Assembly (NCBI GenBank): GCA_000277445.1
Contig: AJWJ01000011.1
Coordinates: 1 to 64,000, forward strand
Direction: 5' to 3'
DNA length: 64,000 nt
From: Polysphondylium violaceum
Taxonomy: Eukaryota > Evosea > Eumycetozoa > Dictyosteliales > Dictyosteliaceae
Position 1 is the stretch's first letter, and each line of letters begins with the position of its first letter. This document shows, piece by piece, positions 22,804 to 34,006 of this stretch. Made by a program: the position numbers and the translations under genes. A model generated the notes under the pieces. The model saw only the letters and a program-made list of their open reading frames with translations, was not told the origin of the DNA and ran no database searches.

Positions 22804-24144
22804 GGTGTCTCGATAGATACTATATACGATCTACAGATACTATTTATATACACAATAATATCTCTATCTATGAGAGATGCATCAACTCAAAAGAACTTCC
22901 AACAAATTACTCTCTCACCCCACCCCAAAATTTTATAATCGTTTATTTTTTATTTTTTTTTCCTTTTTTTTTTTTTTTTACTTTTATTTTATTTTTCTCA
23001 CACACTCAATATAAATTTTTTTTTTTTTTTTTTTTTTTTTTTCATCACCACATTTGATATATTTATTTGTACTTGTATATATTTGGTTATCTATATTTAT
23101 AGATACATTGTCATCTCGTGATCAAGTTTTGTTTGGTCTATATTCTGGTGCAGAGAGGGAGAGAACCCCCCAATTGGGTAATCAATGGATAATCAGAATT
23201 TGTTGTGCATTGGTTACTTCAATCAACCAGCCCTGTGTGTGCACGTCCCCACTCTCTTTGTACCAGTATGACTTGAATAGCCGCCTAAAATTTATAGGCA
23301 TCTATGGTTTCCGCTCTTGATGTCTCCTCTTATCGTTGGACATGCCAATCGGAGTGGCACTTTTGTCATTAGTGAAACCTTGTGTTTTACATTTACGCTC
23401 GCTCTCTTGAGTAGTCTTTTATCCCCATCAAATCCAAGCTCACCCTGTACATCTTATTCATGTCATGGTAAGTTATTATTTAATTATCTATTTATTTAAA
23501 AGATATAATATACAATATATTAACACACAAACAATAATTAATTATCCATTTAACAATATACAGATATAACGTAGGAGGTTCCCCTCGATGGCAGGGTGAA
23601 CTTGGGCTTGTTTTTGGGGATATCTTACTACCCAATGGCTTCTAAATGTTCAACACCATCTTTCAATCTTTACAAGAATGCCAACCATTGCTATAAAAGC
23701 AATCAACGTGGCTTGTCCAATTGTAAGAGTCGTATTCTTTGCGGCCGCCATATTTGTCCAATAAAATAATAAATCGGTTATTTCGATGATATTTATAGTC
23801 CTCCTTTAAGAGCCTTTTTCCTATCAAGAGATTGATAGGAAGAAGGCTCTTAAAGGAGCTATAAGCATCTGGGCGTGGTCATACTATACCAAACAAAACC
23901 CCCCACCCCCCTTCCCCCAAAAAAAAACCACTCAATATAAATTACACACACGTGTAATTTGTGTCTATTTTTATTCATGAGTCACAATTTGAGGTAATTT
24001 ACTCGTGTTGAGAAAAAAAAAGAAAAAAAAAATAAAAATAAATATTGAAAACTGAAAGTCAGACAACTTATTATTAATATTATTATTTTCCCGCATATAT
24101 ACGCATATATACGCATATATTTATATTTATATATACAAACTAAA
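22804..24144. other. Intergenic region with an unexplained GC-balanced stretch
   Basis: 22920-23045 is poly-T-rich promoter-like DNA. 23090-23770 is markedly less AT-rich than the flanks, yet no reading frame on either strand stays open; splice-like sites (CATGGTAAGT near 23464, ACAG at 23563) do not join open frames. 23402-23470 and 23575-23640 carry loosely inverted blocks (CAAGCTCACCCTG / CAGGGTGAACTTG). Direct short repeats GCATATATAC occur at 24094-24120. The hairpin at 23794-23863 is listed separately. Confidence 0.55.
23794..23863. other. Near-perfect 27-bp hairpin with GAGA tetraloop
   Basis: 23801-23827 pairs with 23832-23858 over 27 positions with one G-U pair (plus-strand RNA), closing a 4-base GAGA loop of the GNRA type. 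After a 2-base bulge (23799-23800), TATAG (23794-23798) pairs with CTATA (23859-23863). The two arms are thus near-identical inverted copies. Either a small-RNA precursor, a terminator-like structure, or a foldback/MITE remnant; the sequence alone does not say which. Confidence 0.85.
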
Positions 24145-24767
24145 ATGACATCCACAAGAGAATCTCAACAACAAAGAAACATTAGAGAGTTTATGGAAAA
24201 TTATACTATAAATGATCCATCTGCAAATCAACAAGAAGATCTGGAACGAATTAGATTTATTTTAAAACAGTATGTGTAATAGTAGGAAAAGCAGAGGTTT
24301 AGATATGTAAAGAATGTATATTAATAATCATAATAACAGTCGACCTGCACCACCAGTATCAGAATATCAATTCAATGAAATGACAGAAGAAGTGATTATT
24401 ACAAATAGAAATAAAGAAAGAATAGGTGATTGTACAGTATGTTGTTTTGAATTCCCCATCGATACTGAAGCAATTAAATTACCTTGTAAACATTATTTTC
24501 ACTATGGTATGTAGTATCTCTATCTAGGCAAAAAAAATAAAATACTAATACTATAGTAAAGATTGTATCACTCAATGGTTAAATCTTCATTCAGTATGTC
24601 CAAATTGTAGATTCCAACTTCCTTCTCAAGATTTTGAATACGATCAAATGAAGAGAATAGTTGATCAACACGATAAACAATCCAAAGATGATTACTATGA
24701 TGATGATGAACGAGGCGATAAGAAATCCTATTACTCTAGATCTAAAAACAGTTATATGTATTCATAA
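24145..24767 (+). CDS. RING-finger protein (probable E3 ubiquitin ligase)
   Basis: Three exons, 24145-24269, 24313-24506 and 24562-24767, with very short introns (43 and 55 bases), give 174 residues in consistent phase. The RING spans about residues 80-123: CTVC...LPCKHYFHYDCITQWL...CPNCR, giving a C-C-C-H-H-C-C-C (RING-H2) ligand set. The third intron boundary was set by the frame that restores the DCITQW consensus. N-terminal helix and C-terminal acidic/basic tail are not distinctive. RING-H2 proteins bind E2 enzymes; target unknown. No membrane segment is seen, so it should be soluble. Confidence 0.82.
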
Positions 24768-24815
24768 TCAATTAGTTTATATAAAGATAAATATTGTACT
24801 ATACTATACTATACA

Positions 24816-26832
24816 CTATATTTTATTTATTGAATCTATTGGATGAAAAGATGATGTTATAGTATCGATTCTAAGCAATGTAATACAGGCTTCAATGGCA
24901 GTATTTATAATAGATTTCTTTAGAACTAAAGGTTCAATTAAATTTAGTGATCTTGTATCTTTAATTTCACCTGTCCAACCATCGATACCCCAACTACATA
25001 CAGCAGCTGGTGATGTATTATCACTATTGTTGTTTTCAATTTCTACTCTATGTTTATTTGATAGCTCCGTTATCAATTGCAATATCTGTTTATTTTGATT
25101 CACTTCATCGTTTGCATTCATCAATAGTATATTTGGTATGATTGTAAAACATTGTGATAGAGACTCTGCAATACTTTTCTTCCAACTACCAAAGGGTAAT
25201 GTTTCTGAATACTTCCATAATTTCACAGACAATGTCATTTCACATGCACCGCCACCATAAACTATTCTAGGTGGTGATTCCAACGATGATTTGATTAAAT
25301 GCAATGAATCAATGATTCCAATTTCTAAATCATCTACAATATCTTTTGTCGGTCCTCTAAGTATAATACTTGATAATTTATTACTACTACCATTACTATC
25401 ATTTATTAGATGTATATAATATATTGGTTCAATACTATTATTAATAACACTATCACCATCATCATCTTGCTGTTGTTGTTGTTGTTGTTGTATTGTAGTG
25501 TGTAATAGATCTATGTTTTCAAGTTTACCTATAAATCCATATTGGGATCTGTTGCTGTTATTACTATTACTACTACCACTATTATCATCCAAAAGAGATT
25601 CAAAGTAAAATTCCAACTCATCGTAATCCAATGTAATGGTTGAATTGCAAATCATTGATACTTTATATAAATCCTTTTTAGCTATACCTTCAATTGCTGA
25701 TATCTTATTTATAAATAACAATTGTTTTAAAAAGTTTGATATTTTCTATATATATACATATATAATTAGTATCTACATGTATATTAAACTATTATACGAC
25801 CACTTACATATTTAAAAAAGACTAAATTAATATTAAACTTTAATAAATAGTCTAAAAACTTCAATATCCTTTTATCATTACTACTCCTAGTATTTTGATA
25901 ATAATCCAATGTATTATCTTTATCCTTATCTTTACTATTTAATAAATCAAATCCAATAATTAATGAATTATATAATAATGAATTATTATTGTTACTGTTA
26001 TTGTTGTTGGTAATTGTTATTGATGTTGTATTTAATAATATTGGTTGTATGTTTGTAGAGAATACAAAACCTTTTTTAAACTCTGTTTGATCAATAGTAT
26101 TTCCTCCACCATCCAACTTTACAATCTGTATAAAGTTTTTTATATCCACCACTGTCGTCGGAGTATTATTATTATTACCATTACTATTGTTGCTGTTGGT
26201 TGAATACTTTATTGCATCAATTGTGATTTGAGTTAGATTACTCGTCCAATATGAATAATGTTTAGTACCCAATGCAACACCAGCCATTTTCAATAACACT
26301 TGAACGTCATCATATTGATAGGAAAACGATACTTGATCATCGGTGTCTAGTATTCTATTGATCTCTACCAGTATCTCATATAATGATGATGTCAATATTG
26401 TTTGGTGCAACATATTATTACTCTCTACAATCAACTTTGTCATTGACTTTAGTATTTCACCAGCTAGTATCACAACAGATGTTGTACCATCACCTATCTC
26501 TCGATCCTGTGACAAAGCAATATTGACCAATACCATAGCTGCTGGATGTTGAACATTGATATTCTTTAATATAGTCGCTCCGTCATTGCTAATCAAATAT
26601 CCTCTCTCCTCTATTTATTTGTGTTCTTTTTATTAATTATAAATCCCGTAATAATGTAAATGTGTGAATAATAAACAAACAAACAAACAAACAACATACT
26701 CATCACCAATTTACTCATGCTTCTCGGACCAAGCGAAGTTCTCAATAGAGAGTAGATGGACAATGCAGCCTGTACACATGATTGTAGTGCAGTGAATTTA
26801 TTACTATTACTATTACTACTAAAAGAATTCAT
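24816..26832 (-). CDS. cct3: Divergent CCT/TRiC chaperonin subunit, gamma-like
   Basis: Exons 26832-26700, 26610-25808 and 25745-24816 join in frame to 621 residues. Group II chaperonin landmarks are present: LGPRSMSKL, ISNDGATILK, NVQHPAA, GDGTTSVVILAGEIL (ATP pocket), RGPTKDIVDDLE, YGGGACEM and the C-terminal WGIDGWTGEIKD ... EACITLLRIDTI. QHPAA, ILAGE and WG..G.TG...D point to the gamma subunit. CCT folds actin and tubulin as a 16-mer ring. The apical and intermediate domains are poorly conserved and carry Asn and Gln runs, so the chain is about 70 residues longer than usual CCT subunits. It may be the only, fast-evolving gamma subunit or a diverged extra paralogue. Confidence 0.75.
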
Positions 26833-27143
26833 ATGTCATATGCAATACAGATATATATTTAAATTGACCACTTTCTAGATGATCATTTTATTTTTATTTT
26901 TTTTTATTTCCCCCAATCCAAAAAGGTAAATTCGGTGTTGCTGTCAAATTGTCGCAGTTGAGGGAAAAAAAAGTTGCCCCAAACGTTATCGTTTTCTAAA
27001 AAAATTTGAAAATTTAATTCAAAAAAATTAAAGTTTTTTGATTTTTTTTTTCGAAATTTTTTTCAGGGCTCACTGTACTACTTTTTGCCAAGAGTACTCT
27101 TAGAAACACGCATCACTGTTTAGGACCCCACCACAGAGACAAA
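26833..27143. promoter_or_regulatory. Shared divergent promoter of the CCT-like and eL27 genes
   Basis: 311 bases between two divergent start codons. Contains T-rich tracts (TTTTTATTTTTTTTTATTTCCCCC; AAAAATTTGAAAATTTAATTC) and the less AT-rich segment 26935-26985. No separate gene is seen. Regulatory role is inferred from position only. Confidence 0.5.
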
Positions 27144-28088
27144 ATGATTTCAAAGTTGTATGTATCTCGAATCTATCTATCGGTGTAGACTATGAGACTA
27201 CTTGTTGTTGATGATTGAGTAGATGACATGCATAGAGACTATGAATGTTGATAGATACACTTGATTGACCCCACACAGATACAGTTGATTGTGATTGATA
27301 TACTGATACCCTATACCCACCTTTAGCATTAAACCAGGAAGATTAGTCATCCTCTTAAACGGAAAATACGCTGGTCGTAAAGCTGTTGTTATTAAAAATA
27401 CCAATTTACAAGTATAACTACTATCACCATCACCTCACCACCCTTCCTACTAACCTTTTAGCGCAGATGATGAGATATAGCTTTGTGTTTCACATTCCTC
27501 TCTATCCTCCCTAAAGGAACTTAGTGATGAATCTATGATATTGCATCGCTTTTGTGATACTCGTTTGATCGTCATTATGCAACTTTAGTCGTTTTTATTG
27601 CATCTAACTTATTTGTATTGTTGTTACTCTTCTTATGAATACAAAAGATTTTAAATGACTTTATATTTACCTTTCGATGATGCCAACAAGCAACGTCCAT
27701 ATGGTCACTGTTTAGTTGCTGGTATTGACAAGTACCCACGTTCAATTGTCAGATCTATGAGCAGAAAGGCTATCTTAAAGAGAACCGCCATCAGACCATT
27801 TGTCAAGATGGTTAACTACAACCACATCATGCCAACCCGTTACAACTTTGAATCTCGTGATGAATCCTCATTCAACGGATTAAAAGAATCTGTCACTGTC
27901 GAAACCATCCAACCAGCCAAACGTACCCACACCCGTTTAGCTGTCAAGAAGATCTTTGAAGCCAAGTAAGTATTTTATTATTATTCATATTTAAGACAAT
28001 ACAAATATTAATATAAACATTACTATTACTCTACTTTAGACACAAAGCCGGTAAATCAAAATGGTTCTTCTCCAAATTAAGATTCTAA
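27144..28088 (+). CDS. rpl27: 60S ribosomal protein eL27
   Basis: Four exons: 27144-27157, 27327-27397, 27671-27965 and 28040-28088, 142 residues. The protein begins MISKFIKPGRLVILLNGKYAGRKAVVIK and ends KSKWFFSKLRF, with RPYGHCLVAGIDKYPR and NYNHIMPTRY between: clear eL27. Introns 1 and 3 are GT-AG. The second junction is set here as an AT-AC intron (27398-27670), because that alone gives the family-like ...VIKTFDDANKQRPYGH without gain or loss. A GT-AG reading (donor after 27411, acceptor before 27691) is possible but removes seven residues that look homologous and codon-biased, replacing them with five. Codon use is biased to C-ending codons as expected for an abundant ribosomal protein. 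Confidence 0.92.
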
Positions 28089-28293
28089 AAAGACTATCTT
28101 TTTAATAAAAATGTCTCTATAAATACAAAACATCTCCCCTCTTTAATTTATTCTTTTTTGTTTATTTAACAATATCTGTATCCTCTCGTTTGTCATTGTG
28201 TACACATTTAATATATCTATGCTTTACAATATTTACATTTATACAAGGTTTTTATTATATCATTATCTATATATTATATTATCTTTTCTATTT

Positions 28294-28863
28294 TTAACAT
28301 ATATACGGCATATAGGTATCATCATCTTGATCAACATGAATTTTTTCAACCATAAAACAAACCTAAAGAGAGAGAGATAGAGAAATGATGTTATTATTAG
28401 ATTTTGTTGTCAATATAAATATATGCTCGATATATACCTCTCCTAATTCTTGCTGTATATTATCTTCATAAATAAACTCTTCATCTTGATTATTATGATT
28501 AACATTATTCTGATTATTATTCATATTATTTAAACTTTGACTAAAAGGGTTTGAAATGGTGGATATTTGAGAAGAGGTTATCGGACTTGATATTCTCATA
28601 GTTCCAAGCTGAGATATACTATTAAGGTTATTGTTTGTTTGCTGTTGTTGATGATGTGCACTCAAATGATTTTGACTCCAATTATTATACTGAGTTTGTA
28701 TTCTTTGTTCTTCGATTTGTTGCTGAAAATGTATATTTTGTTGGTGTTGCTGTATATGTTGGTGTTGTTGTATATGCTGTTGTTGCTGCTGGTGCTGTAT
28801 TAATAGTTGATTTCTCTCATATTCGCTTAGAGTTTCATCTTTGTTTCTCATTTCTAAATACAT
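28294..28863 (-). CDS. Gln/Asn/His-rich small protein, unknown function
   Basis: Exon 1 28863-28438 and exon 2 28362-28294, joined over a 75-base GT-AG intron, give 164 residues. The N-terminus (MYLEMRNKDETLSEYERNQLL) is a charged helix leading into Gln/His repeats (IQQHQHIQQHQQ), then Asn/Ser-rich sequence and an acidic segment (DEEFIYEDNIQQELGE). Exon 2 adds a short acidic tail ending YMPYIC. No domain is recognised. The exon 2 join is preferred over read-through, which would end in a Ser-Leu repeat from a CT-rich polypyrimidine tract that is the acceptor's own tract. Confidence 0.6.
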
Positions 28864-29997
28864 TGTATTTGTATATTATATGTTTTATCTGTATGGGTGT
28901 GTTGATAAATTTGATATTAACCAAAAAGGTAAAGTAAAGTTATAGTTGGGTAGCAGAGTATCCAATAAAGGTGGTGATATATGATATAGAAACAAATACT
29001 GCTATAGGAATCTCTTTTCTATTTTTTCCTCTCTTCTTTCTCAATTACTGAACCAATAAAAATTAAATTTAAAAAAAAATAAAATAAAAAAAAAAATTAA
29101 AAATCTTGATAAAGTGGATTTTGTGGGTGAATTCTCAAATTAGATAATTTAAACACACACACACATTATTATTTCTTGTTGTGAGATCTAATAAAACAAA
29201 ATGACGTCTACTAAAAAAAATAAATAAAGTAAGTATTGCTAAAAATGAATATACTGAAATTTAAATAAAGAGAGATGGATTTTATATTTGAGTTTTCATA
29301 TACTATTTCCAATGCTAAGTATTCATCATCCAACATCATCATTATCATCACACTGGATGTATAGGTGCCAGAGATAGGATAATAGGGTAGGAAATAAGGA
29401 GGATGGAGAAGGAGAAGGAAAAGGAAGCAAGGTAAAAACACACATACACCCTATCCTAAATCTATTGTATGATCACATGAGAGAGATAATGTCCTGGTTA
29501 CCATAATTGTATGAGACAAGTTATAAAAAACAAAAAATTGAAAAAAATAAAAAAATTGAAAAAAAATAAAAACAAAAAAATTAAACAGAAAAACCCAGGA
29601 TTTGAGATGTCGTTGAGGAATTTCAAAACCAGGTGTTTTAAACAGACACTTTTATCGCTTTCTATCACTTTATTCACTTTTAAGTGTTGTTTTTTGTTTA
29701 TCTGGGACAATTTTTTTTCCAAATACAGACTAATCCTGTGTGAGGTGGGCTGTTTGAATGTCAAATGCTATGAAAATTCCAAACAGACTTTTGAATCAAA
29801 AAAACTATTGTATAAATAGCCAGTGAATTATTTTTTTTATTCATTCATTTATTCAACTCTCCAACAACAAATCATCCCCTACTAGGTGTTTTGTTTTTTT
29901 TTTTATTTTCCTTCCTATTCCCTATATTTTTATTCCATTTTGTACTATTTCAATTTAAATATCATATACACACAATCAACAACAAATATATATAAAT
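28864..29997. other. Intergenic, no gene seen
   Basis: About 1.1 kb of AT-rich DNA upstream of both the Gln-rich gene (-) and the cysteine protease (+). 29790-29990 carries TATA-like sequence (TATAAATAGC at 29810) and T-rich tracts before the protease start. Short ORFs lack coding character. Confidence 0.55.
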
Positions 29998-31059
29998 ATG
30001 TACTTTACTAAAGTTGCTATTAAATCACTTATGGTGGTTATCTTTATGGTTGGTATGTTGGCCAATGGTATGTCTGCTGCTGCCATCCCATCCACCACCA
30101 AATTCACCGAAATGCAATATCGTTCCGCTTTTATCAACTGGATGAACCAAAAAGGTAGACTCTATGCCTCTGAAGATTTTGGTACCCGTTACGAAAATTT
30201 CAAAGCCAACTATGACTTTATCGAAGAATGGAACTCTAAAAACTCTCAAACTGTCCTCGGTTTAACTCAATTCGCCGATATGACCAACGACGAATATCGT
30301 GCCAACTATTTGGGTACTGTTTTCGATGCCTCTGATCTTATGCCAGAAACTGAAGGTTTACTCCATCAAACCTACATTGGCGATCTCCCAGCCTCTGTCG
30401 ATTGGAGACAACAAGGTGCCGTCACCCCAGTCAAAAACCAAGCTCAATGCGGTTCATGCTGGTCTTTCTCTACCACTGGTTCCCTTGAAGGTGCTCACCA
30501 AATCAGAACTGGTAATCTCGTCTCTCTCTCTGAACAACAATTAATTGAATGCTCTTGGGCCTATGGTAACCAAGGTTGCAATGGTGGTTTAATGGACTCT
30601 GCTTTCTCTTACATCATCCACAATGGCGGTATCATGTCTGAAGAATCTTACCCATACACCTCTGGTGCTGGTGATGACAATGGTAACTGTAAATTTGATT
30701 CATCCCAAGTCGTTGCTACCATGTCCACTTTTGCCAATGTCACTCGTGGTGATGAAAACAATTTGGCTCAAGTTGTTGTTAGCGGTCCAGTCTCTATTGC
30801 TATTGATGCTGGTCACCAATCCTTCCAATTATACAAATCTGGTATCTACTATGAAAGCCAATGCTCTAGCTATGCTCTTGATCACGGTGTTCTCTTAGTT
30901 GGTTACGGTACTGATGCCTCTCAAGGTCGTCATGGTGATTATTGGATTGTCAAGAACTCCTGGGCTGATTCTTGGGGTCAACAAGGTTACATTTTAATGG
31001 CTAGAAACAGACAAAACCACTGTGGTGTTGCAACTATGGCCTCCCAACCACTTGTTTAA
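29998..31059 (+). CDS. Papain-family (C1A) lysosomal cysteine proteinase, cathepsin L-like
   Basis: Single exon, 353 residues. Signal peptide at 1-28; an I29 inhibitor propeptide follows (ERFNIN-like [15 protein letters not shown], then [13 protein letters not shown]). The mature enzyme starts near [11 protein letters not shown] (~129). Catalytic residues: Cys in QCGSCWSF (~154), His in [11 protein letters not shown] (~296), Asn in WIVKNSW (~320); the oxyanion Gln is in [21 protein letters not shown] is a cathepsin-L-type element. It belongs with the dictyostelid cysteine proteinases (cpr genes) that act in lysosomes and in developmental protein turnover. No Ser-rich insertion as in D. discoideum CP4/CP5 is present. 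Strong C-ending codon bias implies high expression. Confidence 0.95.
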   Translation: MYFTKVAIKSLMVVIFMVGMLANGMSAAAIPSTTKFTEMQYRSAFINWMNQKGRLYASEDFGTRYENFKANYDFIEEWNSKNSQTVLGLTQFADMTNDEYRANYLGTVFDASDLMPETEGLLHQTYIGDLPASVDWRQQGAVTPVKNQAQCGSCWSFSTTGSLEGAHQIRTGNLVSLSEQQLIECSWAYGNQGCNGGLMDSAFSYIIHNGGIMSEESYPYTSGAGDDNGNCKFDSSQVVATMSTFANVTRGDENNLAQVVVSGPVSIAIDAGHQSFQLYKSGIYYESQCSSYALDHGVLLVGYGTDASQGRHGDYWIVKNSWADSWGQQGYILMARNRQNHCGVATMASQPLV

Positions 31060-31513
31060 ATCTTTTATCTATATAATTAATAATAAATAAACAACTAAAA
31101 AGCATTTATTTATATCTCTAACAACAAAATTTCCACTTTTTTCGCTTTTGCTTTCCAAACACAATGAGATATTTTAAAACTAAAAAAAAGAATCAGCAAT
31201 AAATACACAACTAAAAAGGTTCAGAATCTATTTTGTATTTTTCATTTTTTTCACATCGTAGATATATATATTTGAATGAGTTTTAGTACATTTTCATTTT
31301 CAAATTCATAAATAAAATAATTTTAATTACTATTACTGTTAATTATATAAAAATCAAAAATAAAATATAAATATGGATATATTATAAAAAATCATATTAA
31401 ATAGCTATCACTATTTATATTATTAACTTTATTATCATTTTTTTACCATTTTATCCTTTTTTTTTGGGATCAAATTTCAAAATCATTCGTTTTTTTCAAT
31501 TTTTGTTCAAGAT
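31060..31513. other. Intergenic, no gene seen
   Basis: 454 bases of AT-rich spacer between two plus-strand genes: poly-A signals after the protease (AATAATAAATAAA) and T-rich promoter-like tracts before 31514. Confidence 0.55.
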
Positions 31514-32685
31514 ATGTCAACGACAAATACAAATACTCCAAATAAAAATGTACAAAAGAAACAACAAGCTGTTGTAAAGAAAAAGAAATATTTGGTGTTT
31601 AAAGACACTATAGCATCACCTTACTTAAATCAACCATTGTATGTGTTTGTGTTTTATGCATAATGATATCATTATCGTCATCATCTAATATATATATACA
31701 TATGATTATAGAAGTTGTATATCCAAAGAATACTCTGAAAATATATTAAATCTATTAAAGCAATTGTTATCTCATGACGTTGAAAAGATCAATGACAATC
31801 GAATGAAAAAGAAACTAGTGTTTCAATCGTTGAAAACAGAATTCAAGTTAATAAAGAAATGCAATAATCGTATCAATGTGACGAAAAAGAAAATACAAAC
31901 ATTGAAAGATAACATTAAAAAAGAGAAAGCAGCAACAGATAATAGTAGTAACACAAAAAAAAGAAAAGATCAAGATGATATCGAGCAATATGTATTGGGT
32001 AAATTGAAAAACAATCAAGACTATGATAAATTGACAGCTACATTGAATGAATTGGATATAGAGCATAAAAAGATTATGGACAAGATCAAAGATTTAAAAA
32101 ACACAGACATCGAACCTATTAAACAACAACAAACATCGGACAGCGAGTCTAGAATGAATCAGTTTTGGATTGGTGTAAACAAGATCACAAGAGAATTAGA
32201 GAAAACACCTGTTCATACACCACCCAATATACGTTTGATTATAGTTTGTCCAAATCAAGAGATACCCATTCTTACCTCTCATTTACCAATCATGGCCTAT
32301 ATGAGAAGGTTTGTATACTAATAATATTAATAATAGGAGTGGTAGTAGTAGTATAATAGAGTACTAATCAATATTATATCTATAATCCATTAGAATACCA
32401 ATATGTTTAATATCTAAAGATACAGAGATGATATTTTCAAATTCAATTGGATTACCAAATACAGGATTAGCATTGGCAATTAAAGAAACCAAACCAGATG
32501 AGCCTACAGATGAAGCATTGGAGGATTTTGTGCGAGTATCTATAGAGGCAAGCAAGAGTGTCAATAGTTTAGATTTCCCTTGGTTGCCTCAAAAGTATAC
32601 ATCTGCACATCTCACCGAACCAATCCCAATCAAATACGTTTCAACCAAAGTAATCAAAGAAGGAAACAAGAGAATAAAGTTATAG
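31514..32685 (+). CDS. rpp38: RPP38-like RNase P/MRP protein (L7Ae family), with an apparent frame slip
   Basis: Exons 31514-31638, 31711-32308 and 32394-32685; about 337 residues. The core reads WIGVNKITRELEK, then LIIVCPNQEIPILTSHLPIMAYMRRIPICLI, then GLPNTGLALAI and FPWLP, following the L7Ae/RPP38 pattern (IGVNEVTRALE...LVCKS...MITSHL...VPACQV...GLKCVLALA...VPWL). RPP38 binds RNase P and RNase MRP RNA in tRNA and rRNA processing. A Lys-rich coiled segment precedes the core. With canonical splice sites exon 1 and exon 2 disagree by one base: the early exon-2 frame (SKEYSEN) must shift within the A5 run at 31737-31741 to reach the long open frame. This is best read as a homopolymer error in the assembly, otherwise as a real lesion. 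Confidence 0.75.
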
Positions 32686-32734
32686 GTATCATCATCATAT
32701 ATTAGTCAGTTGTTTTATTATTATTATATTGTTA

Positions 32735-34006
32735 TTAAATCAAATTTCTTGGATATAGTTGACGAATAGAGTCTTTAAAGTAGGACAGCTGTTCTTGGAA
32801 ATGAGTACGAAGGAAACGTCTGTCAAAGTTTGATTGAAGCTTGGGTTTGATGGAACGGTAGATGGGGATGAGGATGGCTGCGTCGAGCGATGCATAGTCG
32901 ATCATGAGTTTGGGCAGGGGACGTTGGCCCCAGATGGTGTTCTCGTTGACAAACAGCTCTTTGGCCTGAAACTTGATGTTGACAGCCACCTCGGAAAAGT
33001 TGCGTGCATAGGTATGTGTGAGCTCGTGGAAGCCGTATCGACGGATGGGGATATTACCCTGCTCCTTTTTCTGCACGAGTGCGTGGGCAATCTGCACATC
33101 ATAGATGTGGCCCAGCTGCACCTGGTGTTGGTGAAACAGGATCTCGCTATCTCTTCGACAATCGTGCACAATCTTGAGAATGTTCTTGCTCTCGAGGATG
33201 TCCTTGAGCCCATACTTGAACGCCGAGGCGCCCAGTGCGATAATGTCAAACAGGTAGACACGTGCACTGGATTCTGTCGATATTTGGATCAATGACAACT
33301 GTCCATTCTTGCCCATCTCTATAGCCTCGCAATCCAATCCAATAATCTTTTCCTGCTTGATGGCGTGCAAGGCGTAGTGGAGTTGAGAGATATGGTTGAT
33401 GTAATGGACACCGTCAAACGATGATTCCTGTGGTCCCATTTGTTTGGTGTATACATTCTTTATCTTTTTCTTTTCCTTTTCCTCTTGTATTTGTTGGTGT
33501 TGTTGTGTTGTACTCTCTTTTTCGATGGCCTCTGTGTCTTGTAGTAAAATCAAATCATCTCCATCAATTTCAATATACTCTGATGCAATCTTTTCCGCCT
33601 GTTGTTCTTTTGATAGTTTAATGTCCTCCAATGGTTTATCTCTCATTTCCTTTAATGTTTTTTTAAATTCTAATCGTATATTACATCTATTAATACTATA
33701 CCCTTAAGTATTAAAAAATCATACACATCTACGTATACATACACTACCAGGTAGAGTTAATAGTTTCTTAAATACTCTTGCCTTTCTTTCAGCTCCTCTA
33801 GATAACTTTGTATCATCTTGAATGGATTCGTTTACATTTGTTGTTGAATAGTATCGTTGATGATTGAATCTATTGATGGATGAAAATGTTGTTGATCTAC
33901 TGATAATTGTATTGTTATAGCTATTAGCTATACCTGTAAAAAATTTAGATAATATAGTTTTACAACTAGGACATGATGAATGTTTAGTAATACTACTGAT
34001 TATCAT
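32735..34006 (-). CDS. EXD1-like 3'-5' exonuclease, probably mitochondrial
   Basis: Exon 1 34006-33748 and exon 2 33669-32735 (78-base GT-AG intron) give 397 residues. Exon 1 is Ser/Arg/Asn-rich without acidic residues in its first 40 positions, fitting a mitochondrial presequence. The exonuclease domain has the DEDD-type order: IGLDCEAIE (Exo I), IVHDCRRDSEIL (Exo II) and LMIDYASLDA (Exo III, with Tyr). It resembles EXD1/Egalitarian-type members, with LGHIYDVQIAHAL between. Such enzymes bind or trim RNA. Exon 2 from about 33420 down to 32830 is much GC-richer than its surroundings. It converges with the RPP38-like gene (49 bases apart). Confidence 0.85.

Noticed and set aside
23054-23499. 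Small ORFs of 88 and 60 codons as a secreted Cys-rich protein
   Set aside because: No splice joins them in frame, downstream frames close at once, and there is no conserved Cys spacing.
28198-28380. Plus-strand 60-codon ORF after eL27
   Set aside because: Antisense to the second exon and intron of the Gln-rich gene; Tyr/Ile-rich AT noise.
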